NCBI GenBank assembly: GCA_018816705.1
Contig: JAHIVG010000046.1
Span: forward strand, 1 to 39,730
From: Nanobdellota archaeon
GTDB lineage: Archaea > Nanobdellota > Nanobdellia > Woesearchaeales > JAHIVG01
Length of the DNA stretch: 39,730 nt
Direction: 5' to 3'
The notes under the pieces are model-generated. The model did no database searches. It had not been told where the DNA came from and saw nothing but the letters and a program-made list of their open reading frames with translations. Below are positions 31,108 to 38,553 of the stretch, in pieces (position 1 is the first letter of the stretch; each line of letters opens with the position of its first letter). Both the position numbers and the translations under genes were made by a program.

Positions 31108-31968
31108 TTACCGTCTTGCACGTCTTTCTGCAATCTCGAGCAGCTGCATGGCCCTCTTGAACGGCATCACAACTACTTCGCCCTTGGCGATAGGCCTGCC
31201 CTCGTCGCTGGTCATCATGACTTCGCATTCGGTCTTTCTCGCCGATGACTCCTTTGGGCTTATGAGATATGTGACCTTGACCCCATCATTCAATCGTTCG
31301 TATGTCTCCCGCAGGGCTTCCATGTCGATGGTGAACCTCTTCTCCTTGAACATTGCAGGGTTCTCGACCAGGCTGTATCCGTGGTTGCTCATCAGTTCAT
31401 ATCCTAATGGTTCGGTGAGGAAGCCGGCCACGAACGTCGGATGGACGACGTCCTGCCATCCCTGTATCAGCCTGTAAAAGTTGCCTAAATCATATTGGTC
31501 TAAGCGTTTCCGTAAGAGAATCCCTTTATCGGTTTCTACGCATTTATTGGTTTCCTCATGGCTGAGCATGGCTTCCCTTACTTCATCATCGATGGTTAAG
31601 GTCCCGCCGGGCGTGACTTTGGCTGTAATCACTTCTACTTCCTTGCCGTCCCTCTCGACATGGCCTCTCCAGCAGGAGCCGTCTTCTGAGGGCGGTATCG
31701 TCAAGGTCTCGCCCCTGTAGAGCCAGTTCGGGAATGTGTACTCCACCGAAAAGATTCCGTCTTCAGCCACAGATTCCAGGTATGCCCTTTCGATGACGCC
31801 TTCTGTGAGGAATCCTGGTGCTACAGTATCCTTCAGGGGCATCTTCGGGAATTGCCTTCTCACCCTCCATATATCATCATATCTATGGAAGAGGTTAGGG
31901 TCATTCACGAGTACGCAGAAGTCATGGAAATACACCCCATCAGCAAGATATTCTATCTGTTCAGCCAT
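31108..31968 (-). CDS. Unknown protein, possibly double-hotdog fold
   Basis: A 286-residue protein without clear family match. The second half, HPTFVAGFLTEPLGYELMSN and TECEVMMTSDEGRPIAKGEV, resembles hotdog-fold dehydratases or thioesterases, and the first half (GFLTEGVIERAYLESVAEDG, NWLYRGETLTIPP) has a similar pattern, so a two-hotdog chain is likely. That would fit an acyl-CoA or acyl-carrier hydratase or a lipid-related enzyme. A palindrome GAGTTGACAACTC stands between TATA box and start codon. Confidence 0.6.
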   Translation of the reverse strand: MAEQIEYLADGVYFHDFCVLVNDPNLFHRYDDIWRVRRQFPKMPLKDTVAPGFLTEGVIERAYLESVAEDGIFSVEYTFPNWLYRGETLTIPPSEDGSCWRGHVERDGKEVEVITAKVTPGGTLTIDDEVREAMLSHEETNKCVETDKGILLRKRLDQYDLGNFYRLIQGWQDVVHPTFVAGFLTEPLGYELMSNHGYSLVENPAMFKEKRFTIDMEALRETYERLNDGVKVTYLISPKESSARKTECEVMMTSDEGRPIAKGEVVVMPFKRAMQLLEIAERRARR

Positions 31969-31978
31969 GTTGAATTGG

Positions 31979-31991
31979 GAGTTGACAACTC
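31979..31991. promoter_or_regulatory. Palindrome between TATA box and start of the hotdog-like gene
   Basis: GAGTTGACAACTC is an exact inverted repeat of six bases around one centre base, 11 nt before the ATG; the TATA-like AAGATATAATAA lies just upstream on the minus strand. A repressor bound here would block transcription start. The nearby TCCCTTGCAAGGGA (32040-32053) is a second palindrome. Confidence 0.4.
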
Positions 31992-32103
31992 ATTATTATA
32001 TCTTTCCATTGTAACCTTTCTTGAGTGATGACTGGAGCTTCCCTTGCAAGGGAGATAGAATATAGAAGGGGAAATCTAGGTTATTAATGCATTTTATCCC
32101 AAG

Positions 32104-32385
32104 TCACTTCTTCTTCAACGCTATGTCTATGGTCGATACCCTGACCTGTCTTCCTTCCTGGTTCTTGAACTCTTCCGAGTCGATCTGTATTCCTGATATC
32201 TCGACCTGGCCGACCAGGAACCTCTTCGATGCGACCTCAACCACATCTACTGCGCGCGAGATGAACTTGCCTCTCGCCTTCACCACCACTTCGTCTGCTC
32301 CCTTGGTCGTAAACTGCATCACTACGCCGGTCACATAGTTCATGAACGGCTTTCCTCCGATGAAAATCGAATTCTCGTCTGACAT
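32104..32385 (-). CDS. albA: Chromatin protein Alba
   Basis: A 93-residue Alba: SIFIGGKPFMNYVTGVVMQF at the N-terminus with the DNA-binding Lys-Pro turn, VVVKARGKFISRAVDVVEVA as helix 2, then the beta-hairpin and a C-terminal IDIALKKK. Dimers coat DNA and RNA. ATG 32385 follows GGGGTGAGAG; the TTG-type start three codons upstream is less likely. The first of the two usual lysines at the loop is Gly (GGKP), which in relatives affects DNA affinity and acetylation. Confidence 0.95.
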   Translation of the reverse strand: MSDENSIFIGGKPFMNYVTGVVMQFTTKGADEVVVKARGKFISRAVDVVEVASKRFLVGQVEISGIQIDSEEFKNQEGRQVRVSTIDIALKKK

Positions 32386-32473
32386 CGCTCTCACCCCTAG
32401 GTCACTGATTCACTCAAGGAGTATTAAGGCTTTAGACTATTTAAACCTTTTGGCAATATATTAATAATTTTCG

Positions 32474-33031
32474 TTAATGCAAAAATTCTTGGATTATTTT
32501 CACAGCGTTATTCAGCCCGAGATCATGGAAGTCCTTATCATGGTCGTAATCCACCAGCTCAAAGGCCTTTAAGTTCCTCAATCGCTTCAATCTCGACAAT
32601 AAGTACAGCAATTGCCTTGGAGAAAGCCCGCCTGCTACCCCGACGCCCGGAGCGAAGGCAGCATCAAGCACCGAAAGACTTACCGATATATACACAGAAT
32701 CCCAATTCCTGGCAGTAGACATGATCGAATCAGCAGCTTCATGCATGCCCATGCCATAGAGCTCGTTCATGCCGAAGATGTTGCCCCCGGTACTATCAGC
32801 CCCCACCAAGACCTTTTGCTTCACATCTATCTCAGGCGCATTGGAGCTCAGGGCAACGAGGCCCGGATTGTCAGATATGGCCTTCAGGCCATCAGCACTC
32901 CTCCCATTGCCGACGATGCCGAAAGGGCATCCCTGGATGCGCAGCTCTCCAGGCACATAGACCATATCAGGATGACTCATCCTGGCCTGCAGCCTCTTCG
33001 CATTCTCTCCGACGAAGTATAGTTTCATCAT
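32474..33031 (-). CDS. Ureohydrolase (arginase/agmatinase) homologue lacking metal ligands
   Basis: The 185-residue protein aligns with the C-terminal two thirds of the arginase fold. The clearest part is VYISVSLSVLDAAFAPGVGV followed by AGGLSPRQLLYLLSRL, matching SxDxDxxDPxxAPGxGxPxxGG. Two of the aspartates that hold the Mn pair are serines (SVSLSVLD), the N-terminal GGDHS and DAHxD motifs are missing, and the chain is about 100 residues short. Hydrolysis of arginine or agmatine is thus unlikely; a regulatory or binding role is possible. A TATA-like ATTTAATATA precedes it with leaderless spacing. Confidence 0.75.
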   Translation of the reverse strand: MMKLYFVGENAKRLQARMSHPDMVYVPGELRIQGCPFGIVGNGRSADGLKAISDNPGLVALSSNAPEIDVKQKVLVGADSTGGNIFGMNELYGMGMHEAADSIMSTARNWDSVYISVSLSVLDAAFAPGVGVAGGLSPRQLLYLLSRLKRLRNLKAFELVDYDHDKDFHDLGLNNAVKIIQEFLH

Positions 33032-33059
33032 AAGGAGAATGGTGTCAGGATATATTAAA

Positions 33060-33782
33060 TTATCCCCCAGAGATGAGCTCAGCTATCCTCTCGCCACCTA
33101 TCTTCTCCGGCATGATTATCTTATTGGCCCCCACGATCCTGAGCTTCTCTTCGATGTCAGGGTAGTTGGCCCTGGCAATTATCGTGACAGACTTGTTGAG
33201 GTCCCGGGCGAGGAGGACCTGCACCACATTGTCAGGGTCGTTTCCCAGGCAGCTCACTACTGCGTCCGCCTTGCCTATGTTGGCTGTGATGAGGCTCTCT
33301 TTCTTTATCGAATTCTCTGCTAATACGGGGTGGCCCTTCTTTTTGAGGGTTGCACCCACTTCGGCGTTGCTCTCTACGATCACATACTTCTTGCCCATCT
33401 TCTTCAGCTCATCAGCGATGCTGCTGCCGACGCGTCCGCCACCGCATATGATAGTATGATTCTCCATTTTCTGGATCCTTCGCATGTTGTACACCTCCTG
33501 TACTGCGGCAGAGAACCTGCCGCGGAAGAATATAAGGATTATGACATAGATGAGATAGATGTAGATGATCGATCCCGCTATCGAGAGCACGAAGAACAAT
33601 GGCGCGTTCGGTCCGGGCTCCGCATATGTGTGGGTTATGATTGTCGTGGCCTTGAATATGGACTCCGGCCAGTTATTTGTCTGGTCATACATGAGTTCAG
33701 ACCCGATGTAGATGAAGAAGATGAGTACAATACTGCTGACGATCACTTTGATAAGTACATCATGCTCCTCTTTTTTATCCAT
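33060..33782 (-). CDS. K+-channel-like protein with RCK (TrkA-N) domain and altered filter
   Basis: A 240-residue protein with the 2TM-pore plus RCK layout of MthK-like channels. Segments VIVSSIVLIFFIYIGSELM and LFFVLSIAGSIIYIYLIYVI bracket a pore loop, followed by the Rossmann domain HTIICGGGRVGSSIADELKK. In the pore loop KATTIITHTYAEPGP occupies the place of TTVTTVGYGDxxP: both filter glycines are gone (THTYAE). K+ selectivity is therefore doubtful; it may pass other ions or act only as a sensor. The C-terminal RCK_C domain is also missing. Confidence 0.85.
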   Translation of the reverse strand: MDKKEEHDVLIKVIVSSIVLIFFIYIGSELMYDQTNNWPESIFKATTIITHTYAEPGPNAPLFFVLSIAGSIIYIYLIYVIILIFFRGRFSAAVQEVYNMRRIQKMENHTIICGGGRVGSSIADELKKMGKKYVIVESNAEVGATLKKKGHPVLAENSIKKESLITANIGKADAVVSCLGNDPDNVVQVLLARDLNKSVTIIARANYPDIEEKLRIVGANKIIMPEKIGGERIAELISGG

Positions 33783-33827
33783 ACGCTTATCCCTTCGGGG
33801 TTTGGGTATTTAAATATTTGGGTTTCA

Positions 33828-33947
33828 GGCCCTGTTGAAAATCGATAGCGGAAAATTCATTTTTATCCGTTCACTGTGATCTATGAGCGCAATAATTATT
33901 GAAATCAGGAGGAACGGATAAAAATGAACAAGATTTTCAACAGAGCC
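33828..33947. mobile_element. 120-bp MITE-like element with long terminal inverted repeats
   Basis: GGCCCTGTTGAAAATC at the left and GATTTTCAACAGAGCC at the right are inverted copies (one mismatch), and just inside them TTCATTTTTATCCGTTC (33856) and GAACGGATAAAAATGAA (33912) are an exact 17-bp inverted pair. No ORF fits between. The GGCxCTGTTGAAAA end recalls IS6-family termini, so a non-autonomous derivative is likely. I see no clear target duplication. Confidence 0.65.
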
Positions 33948-33996
33948 TTTGCTAACAAGAAAACTTTAAAAGGGAATGATGATATAATCGTGTCAG

Positions 33997-34203
33997 ATGA
34001 TAGTATCCAAGAAGAAGGGCATCGAGGCATTGTTCGCAACAGTAGTGGTCATCGCCCTATTGATGGCTTTGATAACCATCGTGTTCTCTCTCAGCTCTGA
34101 GCTGATGGAAGAAAGTACTGGGGACAAGGTCCATCCCCCTGTCCAGCCTGAGCAGGTCTTAGAGGGGTCCTATGACCCTACTGCCAATATCACTGAGTAT
34201 TGA
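33997..34203 (+). CDS. Small pilin-like secreted peptide
   Basis: A 68-residue protein with an archaeal class III (prepilin) type start: SKKKG-IEALFATVVVIALLM, i.e. basic residues, Gly, then a hydrophobic helix with Glu at position 2 after the predicted cut. The short mature part (SSELMEESTGDKVHPPVQPE) is polar. It could be a minor pilin or a small membrane-bound peptide. A TATA box ACTTTAAAAG is 25-30 nt upstream, just right of the MITE-like element. Its 3' end overlaps the convergent lipoprotein gene by 14 nt. Confidence 0.65.
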   Translation: MIVSKKKGIEALFATVVVIALLMALITIVFSLSSELMEESTGDKVHPPVQPEQVLEGSYDPTANITEY

Positions 34204-34969
34204 CGCATCTCACTACATTCGGCAGTCCGGGCTCTGAGATGCATTCTGTCCCTTCGGGACAAGGATAATGGTCGCAGTGGTCCCTTGAGCACACCGCATC
34301 CTGGCTGTCAGGGAACCTGGTGCATTCATAGCCCTCAAGGCAGGGAGTGTTCTCCTCACAAAGGAAATTGGTGATCTCCCCTTGCCAGTAGAGCGGCGCG
34401 ATAAGCTTATCCAGATACTTATCAGTGTCCATCACCCGATAGACCATCTTGTGTGCGCACTGGCAGTCTGTCTGTGAATCATCGAACTCAAAGAAGAGCA
34501 GGATGACATCATAGAATATCTGGTAATAGCCCCTGGCCTGTTCCACTCCGCAGTCTCCCCTGACATAAGTCGTGAAAGTATAGCCTTCCTCGTCGAGGAT
34601 CTCGTCCTTGATGCCCATGTTGGCATCATCCGTATGGTCCACGCTCCCGTCGCATCCGAGGAACTGGAATCCGTCCTGGGAGTTGTAAGCCTCGATGGAA
34701 AGGCATTCTATGACGCACATGCCTGAGTGGCACTTGCCTTCACCGGGGCAGAACTTCCCTGCCAGGCAGTCTTGGTCGATGATGCATTCTGCTTCCGGCT
34801 CCAACACCTTGACTGTGCAGGCGATATCTCCGTCGTCGCATCTGCATGTCTTTCCAGGCTCTTCCCATTCCATCCCATGCTCCCTGCTGCCACAGTCCTC
34901 GAACTGCGAGCCGCAGCCGGCCAGGATCAGTCCCAAAAAGGCCAATGTGATGATGATATGTTCTTTCAT
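34190..34969 (-). CDS. Cys-rich surface lipoprotein
   Basis: The 259-residue product has a signal peptide with lipobox (LILAGC), then many cysteines in EGF- or TIL-like spacing (CRCDDGDIACTV, CIIDQDCLAGKFCPGEGKC, CEENTPCLEGYECTRF, DHYPCPEGTEC) interrupted by a 110-residue domain with few cysteines (GYYQIFYDVILLFFEFDDSQ). It is anchored outside the membrane. The function is unknown; it belongs to the same broad class as the proteins at 7797 and 38543. It lies four bases downstream of the DUF1385 gene and is probably co-transcribed with it. Confidence 0.85.
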   Translation of the reverse strand: MKEHIIITLAFLGLILAGCGSQFEDCGSREHGMEWEEPGKTCRCDDGDIACTVKVLEPEAECIIDQDCLAGKFCPGEGKCHSGMCVIECLSIEAYNSQDGFQFLGCDGSVDHTDDANMGIKDEILDEEGYTFTTYVRGDCGVEQARGYYQIFYDVILLFFEFDDSQTDCQCAHKMVYRVMDTDKYLDKLIAPLYWQGEITNFLCEENTPCLEGYECTRFPDSQDAVCSRDHCDHYPCPEGTECISEPGLPNVVRCVNTQ

Positions 34970-34973
34970 GGTC

Positions 34974-35822
34974 TCACCCCATTTTTTTCACCCTTTTCAG
35001 GGCGGCAATCGCCACCTGGAGCTGCTTCTTGTCAGGCTCCGAGGTAGTCAGGTGCTGGAACAGCATGCCGGGCCAGAGGACAGCGTAGAAGATCCTGTTG
35101 CCCCTGAACCTATGCTCCAGCCTGATGATCTCATAGGATATCCCTGCGATAAGCGGTATGAACAGCAGCCTCAGCATGAGCTTGGTGAGCAGTGTCGTCT
35201 CCATGGGTATGAATGCGTACACGACGATGCTCAGGATGAGGACCAGCGCGATGAATGACGTCCCGCACCTCGCATGGAGTGTAGAGAATTTCTTGACACT
35301 GTCGACGGTGAGTGGCTGTTCGGCCTCGAATGCGTGCACTGTCTTGTGCTCTGCGCCATGGTATTCGAACACTCTCCTTATGTCCTTGAACCGGCGGATG
35401 AAGTATACATAGAGGAAGAATATCGCTATCTTGACCAGGCCGTCGATGAGCGCGAACGTCCATGAGCTCTTGCTGCTGCCGACAGCCAGCTGGGCCACGG
35501 ACAGCGGTATGAACTTGAAGAGCAGCACAGCCAACACCAGCGAAACCGCCATTGTGAGGAACATGCTCCAGCCGGATATCTTCTCCTCTCCAGAGGCAAG
35601 ACTGGCGGATATGTTAAGCGCCCTGAAACCCAGTATGAGCATCTCGATGAGGTTGACGATGCCTCTGACCAAAGGAAGCCTGGCCCATCTATGTCTCGAG
35701 GAGAACGGCTTCAGTCTCTTCCCGATGATCTTTATGTCCTTTCCATCCCTCATGCCGATGGCCATGGAGCTGTCAGATTTCATCATCACCCCTTCTATGA
35801 CTGCCTGCCCACCGATCCTCAT
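34974..35822 (-). CDS. DUF1385 (YqhQ-like) membrane protein
   Basis: A 282-residue integral membrane protein that begins MRIGGQAVIEGVMMKS, the hallmark of DUF1385, and has the later signature VFEYHGAEHKTVHAFEAEQP and LHARCGTSFIALVL. Four to five membrane segments follow the family profile. The His/Glu/Cys residues of the HGAEHK and RCGTSF motifs suggest metal binding, but no activity is established for the family. Its start overlaps no other gene; the lipoprotein gene follows. Confidence 0.93.
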   Translation of the reverse strand: MRIGGQAVIEGVMMKSDSSMAIGMRDGKDIKIIGKRLKPFSSRHRWARLPLVRGIVNLIEMLILGFRALNISASLASGEEKISGWSMFLTMAVSLVLAVLLFKFIPLSVAQLAVGSSKSSWTFALIDGLVKIAIFFLYVYFIRRFKDIRRVFEYHGAEHKTVHAFEAEQPLTVDSVKKFSTLHARCGTSFIALVLILSIVVYAFIPMETTLLTKLMLRLLFIPLIAGISYEIIRLEHRFRGNRIFYAVLWPGMLFQHLTTSEPDKKQLQVAIAALKRVKKMG

Positions 35823-35898
35823 TCATCATCTTTCAATATCACTGGTTTTTAAATGTTAGGGTTAGGAAAGTGATACCAAAGCAACATCAACAGGACTT

Positions 35899-36103
35899 CG
35901 GCAACAACATTGGCGCGCTTAGGCGGTAACAAGAGCGAGCATTGGCAACACCACTGGCGCGCGGCTAGACAGTTCGCCAGAGGGGAGGCAGCAACAATGG
36001 CCGGATGGAGCTGACCGGGTTCCAGTTACGAAGTCCTGGGTTCCGGTCAGCGGAATAGGGCAAATGCCGGCATTTGACCGTCCGTGCCATTATTGTTGCT
36101 GCC
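35899..36103. repeat. Structured repeat cluster B (GGCAACAACA family)
   Basis: Direct copies GGCAACAACATTGGCGCGC (35900) and GGCAACACCACTGGCGCGC (35944) are followed by an inverted pair GGCAGCAACAATGG (35987) / CCATTATTGTTGCTGCC (36087). Inside the pair, GCTGACCGG (36010) and CCGGTCAGC (36043) form a 9-bp stem with an inner CCAG/CTGG stem, and CAAATGCCGGCATTTG (36061-36076) is a perfect palindrome. The copies match element A at 11277-11440. This cluster fills most of the 310-bp gap, in which I see no gene. Confidence 0.65.
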
Positions 36104-36133
36104 GAGAAGATTGGAATCAATAAGTTTTCAAAC

Positions 36134-36295
36134 TCACTTCCACACCCTGGGCAGGAAGAAAGCGAAGATTGCCGTACACAAGAGAACGATCCAGAACGTG
36201 GTCCATTCTATGTAGTCCATCACTGCCGCAGTGAGCGTCCCTACTAGGAACAGCGCCAGCAATACAGAAATCACTTTGATGAACATCCTGTACAT
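36134..36295 (-). CDS. Small two-helix membrane protein
   Basis: The 53-residue protein has two hydrophobic segments (FIKVISVLLALFLVGTLTAA and FWIVLLCTAIFAFFLPRVW) joined by VMDYIEWTT. The track's longer start reaches into the promoter; ATG 36295 follows a TATA box (ATTTATATA) by about 25 nt, so it should be leaderless. Unknown role. The gene diverges from the aRF1 gene. Confidence 0.65.
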   Translation of the reverse strand: MYRMFIKVISVLLALFLVGTLTAAVMDYIEWTTFWIVLLCTAIFAFFLPRVWK

Positions 36296-36390
36296 GTTGG
36301 GAAGAATGGTGTTCGTATATAAATAATTTTTGGCGATTTCCTCACCCATCACCGATGTATTTAAATATCCTGACTTAGTATCTTTGTGGC

Positions 36391-37488
36391 ATGTCACTCA
36401 CATCGAACCAGCAGTATGCATTGAAGAAGTTCATCAAGGGACTGGAAGTCCATCGAGGTAGGCATACCGAGCTCGTCTCGGTGTATGTGCCGTCCGGCTA
36501 TGACATGAACAAGGTCATAAACCACCTCAGCCAGGAGCAGGGCACTGCCAGCAACATCAAGTCCAGCTCCACTAAGAAGAATGTCATCGATGCCCTGGAG
36601 AAGATGATCCAGCATCTCAGGCTGTATAAGCGGACGCCTGAGAACGGCCTGGCAGTCTTTTCAGGGAATGTGGCTGAGCGCGAGGGCCAGCAGGACTTCA
36701 AGGTGTGGTCAGTAGAGCCCCCTGTCCCGTTGAAGACACGCATCTACCGCTGTGATAAGGAGTTCCAGCTCGACCTCTTGAGGGTGATGCTTGAGAGCAA
36801 GGAGATTTACGGCCTGATCGTGATGGATAGGCGGGAGGCCAATATTGCTCTGCTGAAGGGTAAGGCAATAATCCCTCTGGTGAGCTCGCATAGCTATGTG
36901 CCCGGCAAGTTCAAGGCAGGAGGGCAGAGCGCAGCCAGGTTTGCCAGGCTGAGAGAGGGCGCTGCGAAGGATTTCTACAAGAAGATCGCTGAGTATGTGA
37001 AGGAGCAGTTCCTGGGCATGGCAGAGCTCAAGGGTATCATCGTCGGAGGCCCGGGCCCTACCAAGTACGAATTCGTCGACGGCGGTTACATAACCACCGA
37101 GGTCAAGAACAAGATAATCGCAATAAAGGACATCTCCTACACAGACCAGTTCGGCCTGCAGGAACTGCTGGACAAGAGCCAGGATGTCCTCGCCTCAGAA
37201 GAGGTCACAAGCGAGAAGAAGATCATGAACCGGTTCTTGCAATTGTTGTCGACAAAGCCCCTGATGGTCTCCTATGGCGAAGCCGAGGTCGGAAAGAACC
37301 TGAAGAACGGCACTGTCGAGGTCCTCCTCTTGTCTGAGGCCTTGGACGATGAGCAGATAGATGGGTTCGAGACCACGGCCAAGGAGTTCAGCACAGACGT
37401 CAGGATAATCTCTATCGAGACCAGGGAAGGCCAGCAGCTCAAGGACATCGGCAAGGTCGCGGCTATATTAAGGTATGAAGTCCACTAA
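36391..37488 (+). CDS. prf1: Peptide chain release factor aRF1, short form
   Basis: A 365-residue class I release factor. It has GTASNIKS (about 52-58) and YRCDKEF (about 119-125) for stop-codon reading, and GKFKAGGQSAARFARL (GGQ about 177-179) for peptidyl-tRNA hydrolysis. Domain 3 ends in ILRYEV. Archaeal aRF1 proteins are usually about 410 residues; here the part of domain 3 that carries the small zinc-type minidomain is missing (VEVLLLSEALDDEQIDGFET). The factor should still work, as that minidomain is not at the active sites. A TATA box TATTTAAATA sits 25-30 nt upstream (leaderless). Confidence 0.95.
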   Translation: MSLTSNQQYALKKFIKGLEVHRGRHTELVSVYVPSGYDMNKVINHLSQEQGTASNIKSSSTKKNVIDALEKMIQHLRLYKRTPENGLAVFSGNVAEREGQQDFKVWSVEPPVPLKTRIYRCDKEFQLDLLRVMLESKEIYGLIVMDRREANIALLKGKAIIPLVSSHSYVPGKFKAGGQSAARFARLREGAAKDFYKKIAEYVKEQFLGMAELKGIIVGGPGPTKYEFVDGGYITTEVKNKIIAIKDISYTDQFGLQELLDKSQDVLASEEVTSEKKIMNRFLQLLSTKPLMVSYGEAEVGKNLKNGTVEVLLLSEALDDEQIDGFETTAKEFSTDVRIISIETREGQQLKDIGKVAAILRYEVH

Positions 37489-37521
37489 AACCTTATATAT
37501 CATCCTGCTATACCCCTGCCA

Positions 37522-38553
37522 ATGAATATAAAGGGGATTATCGATAAGGCAGTCGAAGAGTTGGGCCCAGACATCCATATCACCAGGCACTGCGGCTCGT
37601 TCGTTGCAGTGAAGGATGGCAAGGCTGTGAAGGCCTATGGAGAACCCCTGTGCTACTGCCCTATTGCCACCCATCTGTACGGCATAGAGAAATCCGATTC
37701 TCCTATCCCTCGGGATGTCGTTGTCCAGACTGTTCAGTCCAAGATAGACAAGTTCGGCATGTTCACCGACAATAGGGAGCTTTGGGTCGAGGACACCGCC
37801 ATCCAGTTCGGCGCCTCGGAGATGGTCATGTTCGGCCTGAAATATGGGGCGATAGATTATTTCGTCACGGTCTGCGAAGGTGCAGGCACAGTCATCACAG
37901 ACAACCCCTATGTGGCCCAGGGCATCGGCGCCAGGATGAACGGTATCTTCTACACGACCCCGATAAGAGGTATCGTGGACAAGCTGCTAGGATATGGTGC
38001 TGTCGTGCCTTTCGAGGATGCCAGAATCGATCAGCGTGCAGGAGTGGAGATGGCTCTTGAGACAGCGATCGAGAGGGGGAACGAGGAGCCGAATATCGCG
38101 GTCACCGTCAATGGATATTCTGCAGAAGACCTCGGCCAGATAGAAGTTTTTAAACATATCGAAGGACTCAATTTGACAAAGTTGGTGGTCTGCACCACCG
38201 GCATCAGCAAGGATGATGCCTCCTTCATAAAGGAATACGCTGACATGGCATGGGGCTGCGCCTCGAGGGAAGTCATAGAGGATGTAAGCGACAAGGCGAT
38301 GGTGCAGCTGGGCCAGCTCGTGCCCGTCTACGTCTTGACCCAGACCGGTCTTGACCTTCTCTTCTCCTACAGTCCCGACGGCTCGCTGAAGAGCATGATA
38401 GAAGAAGGGAAAAAATATGTCATTAACTTCAGCACCATGGGGGATGCTTCAAAGTCTGTGAATCTAGGCGGCAAGGAATGCCACCTAAGGGAGGTCGAGT
38501 CACTCCCCTTACGCTCCAGGAACGAGCCCAGGCCTCTCAGTCCTAGCCGATGA
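37522..38553 (+). CDS. DUF2099 / methanogenesis-marker-8-like protein
   Basis: The 343-residue protein resembles the DUF2099 family (methanogenesis marker protein 8): EPLCYCPIATHLYGI near residue 42, IQFGASEMVMFGLKYGAIDY, CEGAGTVITDNPYVAQGIGA, and DARIDQRAGVEMALETAIER. In methanogens the family is linked with methyl-coenzyme M reductase assembly. Nothing else for methanogenesis is seen in the window. The Cys-rich YCP and VCEGAG segments could hold a metal or cluster. The start is ATG 37522 after a TATA (CCTTATATATC); the 3' end overlaps the opposing lipoprotein gene by 11 nt. Confidence 0.8.
   Translation: MNIKGIIDKAVEELGPDIHITRHCGSFVAVKDGKAVKAYGEPLCYCPIATHLYGIEKSDSPIPRDVVVQTVQSKIDKFGMFTDNRELWVEDTAIQFGASEMVMFGLKYGAIDYFVTVCEGAGTVITDNPYVAQGIGARMNGIFYTTPIRGIVDKLLGYGAVVPFEDARIDQRAGVEMALETAIERGNEEPNIAVTVNGYSAEDLGQIEVFKHIEGLNLTKLVVCTTGISKDDASFIKEYADMAWGCASREVIEDVSDKAMVQLGQLVPVYVLTQTGLDLLFSYSPDGSLKSMIEEGKKYVINFSTMGDASKSVNLGGKECHLREVESLPLRSRNEPRPLSPSR

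Noticed and set aside
35880-36110. CRISPR array in the repeat-rich gap
   Set aside because: The repeats are few, unequal in spacing and partly inverted, and no cas gene is in the window.
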